Source: DASZMX01 sp035551475
GTDB taxonomy: Bacteria > Verrucomicrobiota > Verrucomicrobiia > Limisphaerales > Palsa-1400
Reading direction: 5' to 3'
Assembly: GCA_035551475.1 (NCBI GenBank)
Contig: DASZMX010000118.1
Location: 1-33,762 of the forward strand
Length of the DNA stretch: 33,762 nucleotides
In this document: positions 25,211 to 33,762 of the stretch, piece after piece
How the letters are laid out: every line of letters starts with the position of its first letter
Position numbering within the stretch: position 1 is the first letter of the stretch
Program-made: the position numbers and the translations under genes
The notes under the pieces: model-generated
What the model was told of the DNA's origin: nothing
What the model saw: the letters and a program-made list of their open reading frames with translations, nothing else
The model's database searches: none

Positions 25211-28200
25211 ATGAGTGACCCGAAGTCCCGCCCGTCCGCCGTCCGAATTTGGATGCAATCCGCCTTCGCGGCTTGTTGCCTTGCCAGCGCCGTGGGCGCG
25301 GGCGCGCAAACGCCCGGCAACGTCCTGCGCCTGCCTTTGACCGACGCCGGTCCAGGGGTGAACTTTCCCAGCGACACCAGTCTCGGCGGCGTGAGTGTTA
25401 ACTTGACATCGCTCAACGGCGCGGGCGCGCCGACGGATTTCCATGGCGCTGCGGGCACGGGCGTGGAAGGCGGCATCAACGGCAGCCGCGCGCTGAATTT
25501 CTCCAACCAGACCAATCAGCCGGGCGGCAGCAACCCGATCGCGGGCACGGCCACGGGCGCGGCTCCCATCGCGGCGCTGACCAACAGCCCGGCCCTCGGC
25601 CTCGGGGCGGTCAATGCGTTTGTCGCGACGATCTGGATCAAGCAAAACGCCTTGATGGCGCTGTCCGGCGGCGACGTCAACATCGGGCCGCGCATCTGGA
25701 GCATCAACGCGGGCGCCCCCACGGTGGACGCGGGCGGCACGGCCAACGAAATCAGCCTGAAATTCCAATCCGCCAGTCAATTGTATTTCCAATTTGGCGC
25801 GGACACGGTGACGGTCGGCCCGGCGTTCAGCAGCACGATACCCACCAATAAGTGGCTCTTCCTCGCGGTGGTGTATGACGGCACGAATGCCGCGTTGTAC
25901 TATGGCACGGAGACGGCGGCGGCCCAGCGCCTTGGCCTTGGCGCCTCGGCCAATCGCGTGTTGAACCTGGGCACAGGCGCCTCGGTCTGCATTGGCAATC
26001 GGCCGACTAACCGCCAGCGCGGCTTCAACGGCTGGATGGAAGATTTTCGTTTCTACACCAACGCGGGCAACGCGAGCTTTGTGGAAAGCATCCGCCAGGA
26101 AGCGGTCGGCGGCGCGCCGGCGGTGACGTCCATTTATCCGGACGGGCTGATGCTGTTGGAAGGCACGAATACACTGTCATTCAACGTGGCTTCGCCCAGC
26201 GGCACATGGGGCCCCAGCGCTGACATCACCAACGTGCAAGCCACGCTCAATGGCCTCGATATTTCCTCGAAGCTCACGTATGTGACCAATGGAACCGCGG
26301 GCACGGCGTCGAACCTGACCGCGCTTTACACCGGTTTGCAGGCGAACGCCCCGAGCAACAATCTCGCGATTACCGTGCAGGACGCCAAGGGTTTGATTGG
26401 CACCGGCTCGGCGGTGTTTGACACGTTCCCCACCAACAGCTTCATCGTGGAGGCGGAGGAATTTGATTTCAACGGCGGCCAATTCATCGACAACCCGGAC
26501 TATACCTCGGGCAACGATGCCGCCGATTCCAACAGCTATTTTGGCCTGGATAGCAATGAAGGCACGGACACGCACAAAGGCACCGGCAACGGCGGCGTCA
26601 ACGCCAGCGATTATCGCGCGGGCGCGACCGACGGCACCCGGACGCAGACGCCCGCCGCGGGAGATTTGCCGCGCGCGAAATTCACCGCGCTGGTGGCCGC
26701 CGGCGACACCGCCGTGGTGGATCACATGATCGGCAACTGGGGCAGCGCGGACTGGGAGAATTACACCAAAACTTTTCCGGCGGGAAATTACAATGTGTAT
26801 GCGCGCGTCTCGGCCGGCAACGGCTCAGCCACGCTGAAGATGGACCATGTGATTAGCGGTTTCGGAGGCAGCCAGCAAACGACCACCAATTACGGCACCT
26901 TCACCTTTAGCGGCTCCTCCTTCTCCACCTTCCAGTACGCGCCGCTGCTCGATAGCTTCGGCAATCTCGCGGCGGTGCCTTTGCAGGGCCAGAACACGTT
27001 CCGCATCACCACCGGCGGCGGCGCGAATGCGAACTTTTACCTCTTCGTGCCGGCGAACACGAATCTCCCGCTCATCAGCGGCGTCTATCCGGACGGCACC
27101 GTTTTGTTTCAACCGACCAATAAGCTGGTGTTCACCGCGACCTCGCCGACCACGACGATCAACACGAATAGCATTCATCTTTCCCTGAACGGCACGGATG
27201 TTTCCAGCAACCTGACTTTTAGCGGCGGTCCTTCGGTTTGGCACGTCACCTATCCCGGGTTGCAATTGAGCCAATCCTACACCGTGGTCATTCGCGTGAC
27301 GGACGCCAACGGCAGCACGGCGGCCAGCACGCTTCATATTGACACATGGAACCCCACCTTCCAGTTCGAGGCGGAAGACTTCGATTTCGATGGCGGCAGC
27401 TTCATCGATAACGCCGTGCCCACCACCGGCGCCGCGAACAATAGTTATTACAACCGCATCGGTCAGTATAACATCGACGAATATAACGGCACCGCCACTC
27501 CGCCTTATGCGGGGGCCAGCGCGGATAATTATCGCCCGGGCGACCCCATCGCCACCACCCGCATCACGGACGCGGCCCGCGCGCAATTCGTGCAGGCCGG
27601 GGCGCTGGATTACAACGTCGGGTTTCTCGGCGGCGGCTTCTGGGAAAATTACACGCGCACCTGGCCCGCCGGAACCTACAACGTCTATGCGCGCATGGCT
27701 TCGGGCATTGGCTCGACCATTCATATTCGCCTCGATGACGTGACGGCGGGTTTTGGCACGACCAAACAATTGGTCACCAACCTCGGCACCTTTAATTGCC
27801 CCGGCACCGGCGGTTACTCCGCCTATCTCTATGTGCCGCTGTTGGACAAATACGGCAATTACGCCAATGTCACCCTGGGCGGCCAGGAAACCCTGCGCTC
27901 CACCGTGGACAACGCGGTCAATATCAACTTCTACATGCTCGTGCCGCCGCGCACCGATTTGCCGCGCATTGACGGCGTCTATCCCGACGGCGCGGTGTTG
28001 CAGCAGCAGGACGACACGTTCTCGTTCACGGCCAGCAGCCCCGCTTATGGCGTGCCCACCAACGGCGTGCAGGTCGTGCTCAATGGCATCAATGTCTCGA
28101 ACAACCTGGTGTTCGCGGGCAATTCTTCAAGCTGGAATGTCAGCTATGCCGGTTTGCAGCCGAACACGAGCTACACTGCGGTTATCACGGTGACGGATGC

Positions 28201-29110
28201 CCATGCGCAATCCACCTCGACGACGATCACGTTCGACACGTTCAGCTCGTCGAACTTCACGTGGGAAGCGGAAGACTGGGATTTCGACCCCGGCTTCAGC
28301 CCCGCCCCGAATGGAACCGGACTGCGTTTTATTGACAATCCGATTCCGACGTCCTCCGCCGCCACCAATAGCTATTACAATCAGGCGGGCGATCTGGGCA
28401 TCGATGTGGCGGACACCTTCGGCAACGCCCATCCGGGGACCTATGTGTATCGCCCGTTCGACTTCGTCGCCACCCAGGCGACCAGCGATGCCTTGCGGCA
28501 GAAATTCGTGGATGCGCAGCAGGCGGCGGTGGATCCGACAATCCTGGATTACAACACGGAATACTTGACCAACGGCGGCTGGATTAACTACACCCGCACT
28601 TATCCCACCGGCTCGTTCTACATCTATGGACGTCTGTCCGCCGGCAATGGCGCCTTCAACATGACGTGCAGCCTGGTCACCAGCGGCGCCGGCACGGACA
28701 CGCAGACGACCGAGTATCTCGGAACCTTCCGCGGCACGGGCACGAGCTACAACACCTGGCAATACGTCCCGCTCGTCGATACGAATTCCGGGCAGCCTGT
28801 GGCCGTGAGCCTCGGCGGCGTGGAAACGCTGCAAATGACCGGCGACTATGTGGAGAACGCTAACTTCTTCATGCTGGTTCCGGCGTTGCCCGGCGCCTCG
28901 TCCCTGACCGCGACGATCAGCGGCAATAACGTGCTGCTTTCCTTCCCGACGCAGTCGGGAACGAAATACACCATCTACTACAAGGACAATGTGGGCGACG
29001 CGACGTGGACTCCCTTGGGCGCCGCCGTGTCGGGCGACGGAACGGTGCAGTCGGTTCCCGACGACCTGTCGCAAACCACGCGGTTCTACCGGTTAGCCGC
29101 GCATAACTAA
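25211..29110 (+). CDS. secreted LamG protein with three Ig/CBM6-like repeats
   Basis: A 1299-residue secreted protein; ATG 25211 gives a signal peptide (residues 1-33, SAFAACCLASAVGAGAQ). Residues about 40-300 form a LamG/concanavalin-type domain (LFLAVVYDGTNAALYYGTET, GWMEDFRFYTNAG). Three repeats follow, near residues 306-622, 623-920 and 921-1230. Each has an Ig-like part beginning YPDG (P310, P627, P925) and a CBM6/35-like part beginning EAE-(E/D)-(F/W)-D-F and containing NYT.T(F/W/Y)P.G....YAR. The C-terminus is the module ending RFYRLAAHN. No catalytic motif is visible. I infer an extracellular glycan-binding or adhesive protein. It is followed 21 bases later by a pseudopilin, GH16 and GH2, forming one operon. 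Confidence 0.88.
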   Translation: MSDPKSRPSAVRIWMQSAFAACCLASAVGAGAQTPGNVLRLPLTDAGPGVNFPSDTSLGGVSVNLTSLNGAGAPTDFHGAAGTGVEGGINGSRALNFSNQTNQPGGSNPIAGTATGAAPIAALTNSPALGLGAVNAFVATIWIKQNALMALSGGDVNIGPRIWSINAGAPTVDAGGTANEISLKFQSASQLYFQFGADTVTVGPAFSSTIPTNKWLFLAVVYDGTNAALYYGTETAAAQRLGLGASANRVLNLGTGASVCIGNRPTNRQRGFNGWMEDFRFYTNAGNASFVESIRQEAVGGAPAVTSIYPDGLMLLEGTNTLSFNVASPSGTWGPSADITNVQATLNGLDISSKLTYVTNGTAGTASNLTALYTGLQANAPSNNLAITVQDAKGLIGTGSAVFDTFPTNSFIVEAEEFDFNGGQFIDNPDYTSGNDAADSNSYFGLDSNEGTDTHKGTGNGGVNASDYRAGATDGTRTQTPAAGDLPRAKFTALVAAGDTAVVDHMIGNWGSADWENYTKTFPAGNYNVYARVSAGNGSATLKMDHVISGFGGSQQTTTNYGTFTFSGSSFSTFQYAPLLDSFGNLAAVPLQGQNTFRITTGGGANANFYLFVPANTNLPLISGVYPDGTVLFQPTNKLVFTATSPTTTINTNSIHLSLNGTDVSSNLTFSGGPSVWHVTYPGLQLSQSYTVVIRVTDANGSTAASTLHIDTWNPTFQFEAEDFDFDGGSFIDNAVPTTGAANNSYYNRIGQYNIDEYNGTATPPYAGASADNYRPGDPIATTRITDAARAQFVQAGALDYNVGFLGGGFWENYTRTWPAGTYNVYARMASGIGSTIHIRLDDVTAGFGTTKQLVTNLGTFNCPGTGGYSAYLYVPLLDKYGNYANVTLGGQETLRSTVDNAVNINFYMLVPPRTDLPRIDGVYPDGAVLQQQDDTFSFTASSPAYGVPTNGVQVVLNGINVSNNLVFAGNSSSWNVSYAGLQPNTSYTAVITVTDAHAQSTSTTITFDTFSSSNFTWEAEDWDFDPGFSPAPNGTGLRFIDNPIPTSSAATNSYYNQAGDLGIDVADTFGNAHPGTYVYRPFDFVATQATSDALRQKFVDAQQAAVDPTILDYNTEYLTNGGWINYTRTYPTGSFYIYGRLSAGNGAFNMTCSLVTSGAGTDTQTTEYLGTFRGTGTSYNTWQYVPLVDTNSGQPVAVSLGGVETLQMTGDYVENANFFMLVPALPGASSLTATISGNNVLLSFPTQSGTKYTIYYKDNVGDATWTPLGAAVSGDGTVQSVPDDLSQTTRFYRLAAHN

Positions 29111-29131
29111 GCGACCTACCGCGAGACGGCC

Positions 29132-29905
29132 ATGAAACCGAATACGCCTTCACGTGGGTTCACGCTGATTGAGTTGCTGGTCGTCATCGCGATCATCGCG
29201 ATACTCGCCGCACTCCTGTTGCCCGCCCTGGCTTCGGCCAAGGAGCGGGCGACGCGGGTGAAGTGCGCGAGCAATCTGCGCCAGATCGTGATCGGCGACA
29301 CCATGTATGCCTCCGATAACACCGATCGATTGGTCTCGGCGCGCCCGCAGCCGGGCACGCAGACCTTTGTCCAGCTCGCGCTGAACATTCAGGACTCCAC
29401 CGGCCTTAAAGCCGTGAGCCTGACAGTTCGCTCCAATGCGCCTTCGGTCTGGACCTGCCCCAATCGGCCGAACCTGCCCACCTATAACGAAACGTACAAC
29501 CAATGGAACATTGGCTATCAATACTTCGGCGGCATCACCGAGTGGAACAATCCGCTGGGGCTGTTCACGAGCCTGAGCCCGATTACGCTGGGGAAATCGC
29601 AGCCTTACTGGGCGTTGGTGGCGGATGTCACGATGCAAACAGAGAACGGCTGGATGGGTGGCTCCACCACCGATCCCGATCTTTACATGTATCTGCCCGC
29701 GCACCGCAAAGGGAGCGCGGTGTTCCCGGCCGGTGGAAACCAGGCTTTCATAGACGGCTCGGCCCGCTGGGTGCGCGTCGATGAAATGCGCCTCCTGACC
29801 ACTTGGGACACCACCGGGCGGAAGCTGTATTTTTACCAGAGCAGCCAGGGCTTTCCCGCGCTGCTCGCGCAACGGCTGAATTCAGCTTTCATGCTGCCGA
29901 AATGA
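29132..29905 (+). CDS. pseudopilin of the glycan-degradation operon
   Basis: A 257-residue pseudopilin; cleavage expected at G9/F10 (PSRGFTLIELLVVIAIIAIL), then LAALLLPALASAKERATRVK. It lacks the compact H-X9-DG but has a looser version, HRKGSAVFPAGGNQAFIDGS. It is diverged from the paralogues at 16-20 kb and from the one at 2.3 kb. Its stop codon overlaps the start of the GH16 gene by four bases (ATGA at 29902-29905), so the two are likely translationally coupled. The position between a glycan-binding protein and two glycoside hydrolases suggests a part in exporting or displaying them. This is inference. Confidence 0.92.
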   Translation: MKPNTPSRGFTLIELLVVIAIIAILAALLLPALASAKERATRVKCASNLRQIVIGDTMYASDNTDRLVSARPQPGTQTFVQLALNIQDSTGLKAVSLTVRSNAPSVWTCPNRPNLPTYNETYNQWNIGYQYFGGITEWNNPLGLFTSLSPITLGKSQPYWALVADVTMQTENGWMGGSTTDPDLYMYLPAHRKGSAVFPAGGNQAFIDGSARWVRVDEMRLLTTWDTTGRKLYFYQSSQGFPALLAQRLNSAFMLPK

Positions 29906-30762
29906 AAAACGCCTGCCTGGCCGCCGCTCTGCTTCTTGGCCTCGGCCTGACCTCCGCGCAGGCGGGCTGGGCGCTGTCGTGGCAGGATGATTTCAATGGC
30001 AATGTCATTGACACCAATCACTGGAAATTCGAGCTTGGCAACGGCCCGCACGGCTGGGGCAATAACGAGCTGGAGTTTTACACCAGCCGCCCGCAAAACG
30101 CCTGGGTCAGCAACGGCCTCTTGCACATCGCCGCGCGGCGGGAGTCGTATCATGGCTTCGCCTTCACGTCCGCGAAACTGAAGACGCGCGGCCTCTTCAG
30201 CCAGACGTATGGACGTTTCGAATTTCGCGCGCGCCTTCCCGTCGGCCAGGGATATTGGCCGGCGCTGTGGCTGATGCCCGAGAATCCCGCGTACGGCCCC
30301 TGGGCCGCCTCGGGTGAAATCGACGTCATGGAAAACAAAGGCTCCGACCCGGGCACGGTGCTGGGCACGATTCATTTTGGCGGCACGACGCCGCGCAATG
30401 TGCATTCGGACGGGCCGGCTTACAAATTTCCCACGGGCGAGGGCGTGGCAAATTTTCATCTTTACGCAGTCGAGTGGACCAACAACGCCATTCGCTGGTA
30501 CGTGGACGACCATCTTTATCAGACGCAAACGTCGTGGTGGAGCGCCACCGGCCGCCGTGACTCCGCCGAGCGCAATCCTTATCCGGCGCCGTTCAACCAG
30601 CCTTTTTACATCATCATGAACCTGGCGGTGGGCGGAAATTTTGGCGGCAATCCCACCGCGGCGACTTCATTTCCCGGCGAGATGGACGTGGATTATGTCC
30701 GGGCCTATCAATGGGTCGCCGACTCCGCGGACGCGCTCGGACCGCGCGCGGGCAGCAAGTAA
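29902..30762 (+). CDS. secreted GH16 endo-glucanase (laminarinase-like)
   Basis: A 286-residue secreted enzyme of family GH16. ATG 29902 lies within the pseudopilin stop (ATGA); a longer frame from 29803 would have no signal peptide at its start. Residues 1-21 are the signal (KNACLAAALLLGLGLTSAQA). The catalytic signature E-x-D-x-x-E is GEIDVMENKG with nucleophile E139, D141 and acid/base E144. Laminarinase-type segments are WGNNELEFYTSRP, GRFEFRARLPVGQGYWPALW, IHFGGTTPRN, HLYAVEWTNNAIRWYVDD and FYIIMNLAVGGNFGG. The likely substrate is beta-1,3-glucan such as laminarin. Other GH16 substrates cannot be excluded. It is expected to act outside the inner membrane. Confidence 0.93.
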   Translation: MKNACLAAALLLGLGLTSAQAGWALSWQDDFNGNVIDTNHWKFELGNGPHGWGNNELEFYTSRPQNAWVSNGLLHIAARRESYHGFAFTSAKLKTRGLFSQTYGRFEFRARLPVGQGYWPALWLMPENPAYGPWAASGEIDVMENKGSDPGTVLGTIHFGGTTPRNVHSDGPAYKFPTGEGVANFHLYAVEWTNNAIRWYVDDHLYQTQTSWWSATGRRDSAERNPYPAPFNQPFYIIMNLAVGGNFGGNPTAATSFPGEMDVDYVRAYQWVADSADALGPRAGSK

Positions 30763-30776
30763 AAGGAAGGCTTTCT

Positions 30777-33695
30777 ATGCAGACCGTTCTCCGGCCGCTC
30801 GCGACGGCCATTTTATTCACCTTGACAGTTGCGCTTTCGGCCCAGACCTACGCGCCGCCCGCCACGGGGCGCACGGACGCGGTGATCGATCAAGGCTGGC
30901 GCTTCACCACCAACGCCCCCGCCGGCGCGGAAACGCCGGGCCTGGATGATTCCGCCTGGAGCGCCGTCACGCTGCCGCACACCTGGAACAATCGCGATGG
31001 CCAGGACGGCGGCAAGAATTATTATCGCGGCGCCGGCTGGTATCGCTTGCATCTGCCGATCGACGCCGGTTGGGCCGGACGCCATTTTTTCCTCAAGTTC
31101 GACGGCGCGTTTTCCGTGGCGGACGTGTATGTGAACGGCGTTTTGCTCGGTGAAAAAATGGGCGGGTTCGCCGCGTTTGCCTTCGACGCCACCGCCAACC
31201 TCCAGGTGGGCGCGGACAATGTCATTGCAGTCAACGTGAATAACGCCTTCAACACCAACCTTCCGCCATTGAACGCCGATTTCACGTTTTTCGGCGGGCT
31301 TTATCGGGACGTGCATTTGCTGGTCACGGGCCCCGTGCAAATTTCGCCCCTGGACTGCGCCTCACCGGGCGTTTATCTGCAAACCACCGCCGTCAGCGCG
31401 GCCTCGGCGCATTTGCAGATTACCACGGTGCTTTCCAATGCCGGCCCGGTCGCCGCCGCGATGACATGGCGCGCGGTGGTCGTGGATGCAGCCTCAAATA
31501 CCGTCGCTGCGCTCACCAACGACGTGACACTGCCTGCGGGCGCCTCGAGCAATGTCGTGGCCGCCACGACGATTCTGCAGCCGCATTTGTGGGATGGGCT
31601 CGCCGATCCTTATCTTTACCACGTGTATGTTGAGTTGGCGGACAGCTCCAACGTGGTGGATTGGGTGGAGCAGCCGCTGGGATTTCGGTGGTTCAGTGTC
31701 GATTCCACGAACGGATTTTTTCTCAATGGCCGCCATTACGATTTGCACGGCGTCAACATGCACCAGGATTGGCTGAACGACGGCTGGGCGGTCAACAGCG
31801 CCCAGCGCGCCACCAATATTGCCGTGCTCAAGGAGCTGGGCGCCACGTTTCTGCGGCTGTCCCACTACGAACACAACGACGAGACCTACCAATTGGCGGA
31901 CGAAAATGGCCTTTGCGTTTGGAGCGAAGTTCCAGTCATTGACTACGTGACCATTTCGCCGGCGTTCAATTCCAACACGCTGACCGATCTGCGCGACATG
32001 ATCCGCCAGCGCGGCAATCATCCGAGCGTCGTGTGCTGGAGCGTGTTCAATGAAGTGACGCTGCAAGCCGGCCCCATCGCCACCAATGTGATCGCTCAGG
32101 AAACGAAGCTCGTGGCGCAGGAAGATCCGACCCGCCCGTCGGTGGCGGCGGCGAATTCCAGCGACAACGATCCCACGACCTTTTACACGCAGCTCATTGG
32201 CTTCAATAAATACTACGGCTGGTATTCGACGCCGCTCAATGGCATTGGCGCGTGGGCGGACAAGATCCACGCCAACTATCCCAACCGTTGCGTGGGCGTG
32301 ACGGAATACGGCGCGGGCGGCAGCCATTTTCAGCACACGGAAAACCCGTCGTTCCCCGCCAACACCGCTACCGGCTTTCACCCGGAGGAATGGCAGAACA
32401 TCGTGCATGAAACCAATTGGCAAATGATGGCGGCACGGCCCTTTCTTTGGTGCAAACTGCTTTGGACCTCGTTTGACTTTGCGTCGGATGGCCGCAACGA
32501 AGGCGACACGCCCGGGCGCAATGACAAAGGCCTGGTGACCTATGACCGCCTGACGCGAAAAGACGCATTCTACTATTACAAGGCGAACTGGACGACTAAC
32601 CCCATGGTCTATATCACCGCCCGCACTTTCACCAATCGCCAGGCCAACGCCATCACCGCGAAGGTTTACGCCAATTGCAATCCCGTGGAGCTATTCGTCA
32701 ACGGCGCTTCGCAAGGCCAGGTGACTAGCTCCAATTGTATTTACACCTGGCCGATCAACCTCGCGGCCGGAACCAATTTCATCACCGCCGCCTGCGGGAC
32801 GGTCACCGATGCCGTGATGTGGATTGCGCCCACGCCGCCGCCGAGCATCACCAATTTGAGCGCCGGCCTGATCGCGTGGTGGAAAATGGACGGCACGAAC
32901 GACGCCTCCGGCCAGGGCCGCGGCCTGACCTTGAGCGGCGGCGCTTATTTCACGAATGACCCCGCCGGTTTCCCCGCGCATGTCCTGCATTTGGACGGCA
33001 AAACCGGCGTGGCGGCCTTTGCCTCGCCGGACGTCACGCAGCTCACCATTTCCGCCTGGGCGCGCGCCTCGTCGCATGGCAACAGCGCGTTTCCTCGAAT
33101 ATTTGACACGCCCGGCTATCGGTTATTCTTCCGCTTCGATAACCAGGGGAGCAACGGTTTCGATTTCGCCACCTACTCCACCGGCAACGGCGATTGGTTC
33201 TCCGGCGCCGGCACGATTGCGGTTGGCGGATGGTATCACGTGATGGCGAGCTATGACCTATCCAACCTATCCGCCTTTCCCGCCGAATACGCGCAAGGCG
33301 GCGCGGTCTATCCTTCCGTCATCACCACACCGTCCGGCGCCCAGCCCTCCAGCGCCGGCCTTGGCTACCTGGGCAACACCGCCGCCTTGAACCGCGCCTG
33401 GAGCGGCGACCTAGCGGACGTCCGCATCTACAATCGGATTCTCAATCCCACCGAAGCCCGCCTCCTCGCTGCCCCGTCCCTGCCGCTCACCGTGACGCCC
33501 GCCGCCTCCGCCCTCACCCTTTCCTGGCCCACCAACGCCGGCAACTGGCTCCTGCAATACCAATCCAACACCCCCTCCGCCGGCCTGACGACCAACTGGA
33601 CGCCCCTCCCCGGCCCGATTTCCAACCCCTTCCTCGCCCCCGTTTACACCAACGGCGCCGCCGTCTTCTACCGCCTGAAATTAACCAACCTCTAA
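30777..33695 (+). CDS. secreted GH2 glycosidase with C-terminal LamG domain
   Basis: A 972-residue enzyme starting at ATG 30777, with a strong AAGGAAGG site 8-15 bases upstream, 14 bases after the GH16 stop. A signal peptide (residues 1-22) is followed by a GH2 sugar-binding jelly roll (VTLPHTWNNRDGQDGGKNYY, FDGAFSVADVYVNGVLLG), an Ig-like domain, and the TIM barrel. Acid/base is E426 (VVCWSVFNEV) and nucleophile is E510 (GVTEYGAGG). Other barrel signs are RLSHYEHNDETYQLADENG and LWTSFDFASDG. A LamG domain follows at about 695-880 (GLIAWWKMDGTNDASGQGRG), then a C-terminal module ending VFYRLKLTNL. Activity could be beta-galactosidase, beta-glucuronidase or beta-glucosidase; the sequence does not decide. 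Confidence 0.92.
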   Translation: MQTVLRPLATAILFTLTVALSAQTYAPPATGRTDAVIDQGWRFTTNAPAGAETPGLDDSAWSAVTLPHTWNNRDGQDGGKNYYRGAGWYRLHLPIDAGWAGRHFFLKFDGAFSVADVYVNGVLLGEKMGGFAAFAFDATANLQVGADNVIAVNVNNAFNTNLPPLNADFTFFGGLYRDVHLLVTGPVQISPLDCASPGVYLQTTAVSAASAHLQITTVLSNAGPVAAAMTWRAVVVDAASNTVAALTNDVTLPAGASSNVVAATTILQPHLWDGLADPYLYHVYVELADSSNVVDWVEQPLGFRWFSVDSTNGFFLNGRHYDLHGVNMHQDWLNDGWAVNSAQRATNIAVLKELGATFLRLSHYEHNDETYQLADENGLCVWSEVPVIDYVTISPAFNSNTLTDLRDMIRQRGNHPSVVCWSVFNEVTLQAGPIATNVIAQETKLVAQEDPTRPSVAAANSSDNDPTTFYTQLIGFNKYYGWYSTPLNGIGAWADKIHANYPNRCVGVTEYGAGGSHFQHTENPSFPANTATGFHPEEWQNIVHETNWQMMAARPFLWCKLLWTSFDFASDGRNEGDTPGRNDKGLVTYDRLTRKDAFYYYKANWTTNPMVYITARTFTNRQANAITAKVYANCNPVELFVNGASQGQVTSSNCIYTWPINLAAGTNFITAACGTVTDAVMWIAPTPPPSITNLSAGLIAWWKMDGTNDASGQGRGLTLSGGAYFTNDPAGFPAHVLHLDGKTGVAAFASPDVTQLTISAWARASSHGNSAFPRIFDTPGYRLFFRFDNQGSNGFDFATYSTGNGDWFSGAGTIAVGGWYHVMASYDLSNLSAFPAEYAQGGAVYPSVITTPSGAQPSSAGLGYLGNTAALNRAWSGDLADVRIYNRILNPTEARLLAAPSLPLTVTPAASALTLSWPTNAGNWLLQYQSNTPSAGLTTNWTPLPGPISNPFLAPVYTNGAAVFYRLKLTNL

Positions 33696-33710
33696 GCCGA
33701 GCGGGAAAAT

Positions 33711-33745
33711 TTTTACACGGAGGAAGCAGAGGCAGCACAGGAGAA
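33711..33745. repeat. purine-rich intergenic element, possible dispersed repeat
   Basis: After the GH2 stop the sequence reads TTTACACGGAGGAAGC then AGAGGCAGCACAGGAG. This ACACGGAGG/CAGAGG character resembles short intergenic repeats that are scattered in some verrucomicrobial and other genomes. Only one copy is visible at the window edge, so this is weak. Confidence 0.2.
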
Positions 33746-33762
33746 CGGCCCAAATATTTTGT

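Noticed and set aside
26100..28900. repeated blocks that at first look like a direct-repeat array
   Set aside because: They are divergent protein repeats within one reading frame, about 300 codons apart, not CRISPR or a mobile element.

Overview
The window reads as a chromosome segment from a verrucomicrobium, probably of the Limisphaerales/Pedosphaera type. This is an inference from gene content; no 16S rRNA gene is present. The pointers are: five genes for type-II-secretion-like pseudopilins (GFTLIE N-terminus, H-X9-DG-type C-terminus); a VPDG-type CTERM (exosortase) protein; LL-diaminopimelate aminotransferase (DapL); the long insertion-bearing form of IspG; many secreted proteins built from LamG, CBM-like and glycoside hydrolase domains; and moderately high GC.

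Layout. 1-149 is the tail of a secreted protein, convergent with a lipoprotein gene (153-776, minus). 1103-1729 is the VPDG-CTERM protein, closed by a bidirectional terminator. A minus-strand operon (6438 down to 1801) carries rseP, ispG, a pseudopilin and a small membrane protein whose GTG start overlaps the pseudopilin stop. 6611-7580 is a small two-ORF cassette with an AbiEii/MNT-like nucleotidyltransferase. hpt follows at 7710. Two minus-strand secreted proteins come next: a GH51-like clan-A glycosidase (8288-10414) and a 751-residue multi-jelly-roll protein (10504-12759), separated by a strong terminator.

13139-15933 is a two-component system: a histidine kinase with a large extracytoplasmic OB-fold-like sensor region, and a NarL/FixJ response regulator. 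A perfect 10-bp-arm palindrome lies at the regulator stop codon, and 12 bp of it recur upstream of the kinase. Three near-identical pseudopilin paralogues follow (16106, 18297, 19363), interrupted by a DAHP synthase gene. That DAHP synthase appears to have Gln where the family has a metal-binding His. dapL-trpB (minus), a secreted S10 serine carboxypeptidase-like protein and a TPR protein come next.

The right end (25211-33695) is a tightly packed plus-strand locus: a 1299-residue LamG plus three-repeat CBM6-like protein, a pseudopilin, a GH16 laminarinase-like enzyme joined to the pseudopilin by an ATGA overlap, and a GH2 enzyme with a LamG domain. The simplest reading is an extracellular glycan-degradation operon with its own pseudopilin. 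This coupling, the OB-fold two-component system beside the pseudopilin array, and the altered DAHP synthase are the most interesting points. No tRNA, rRNA, CRISPR array, insertion sequence or replication origin was recognised.
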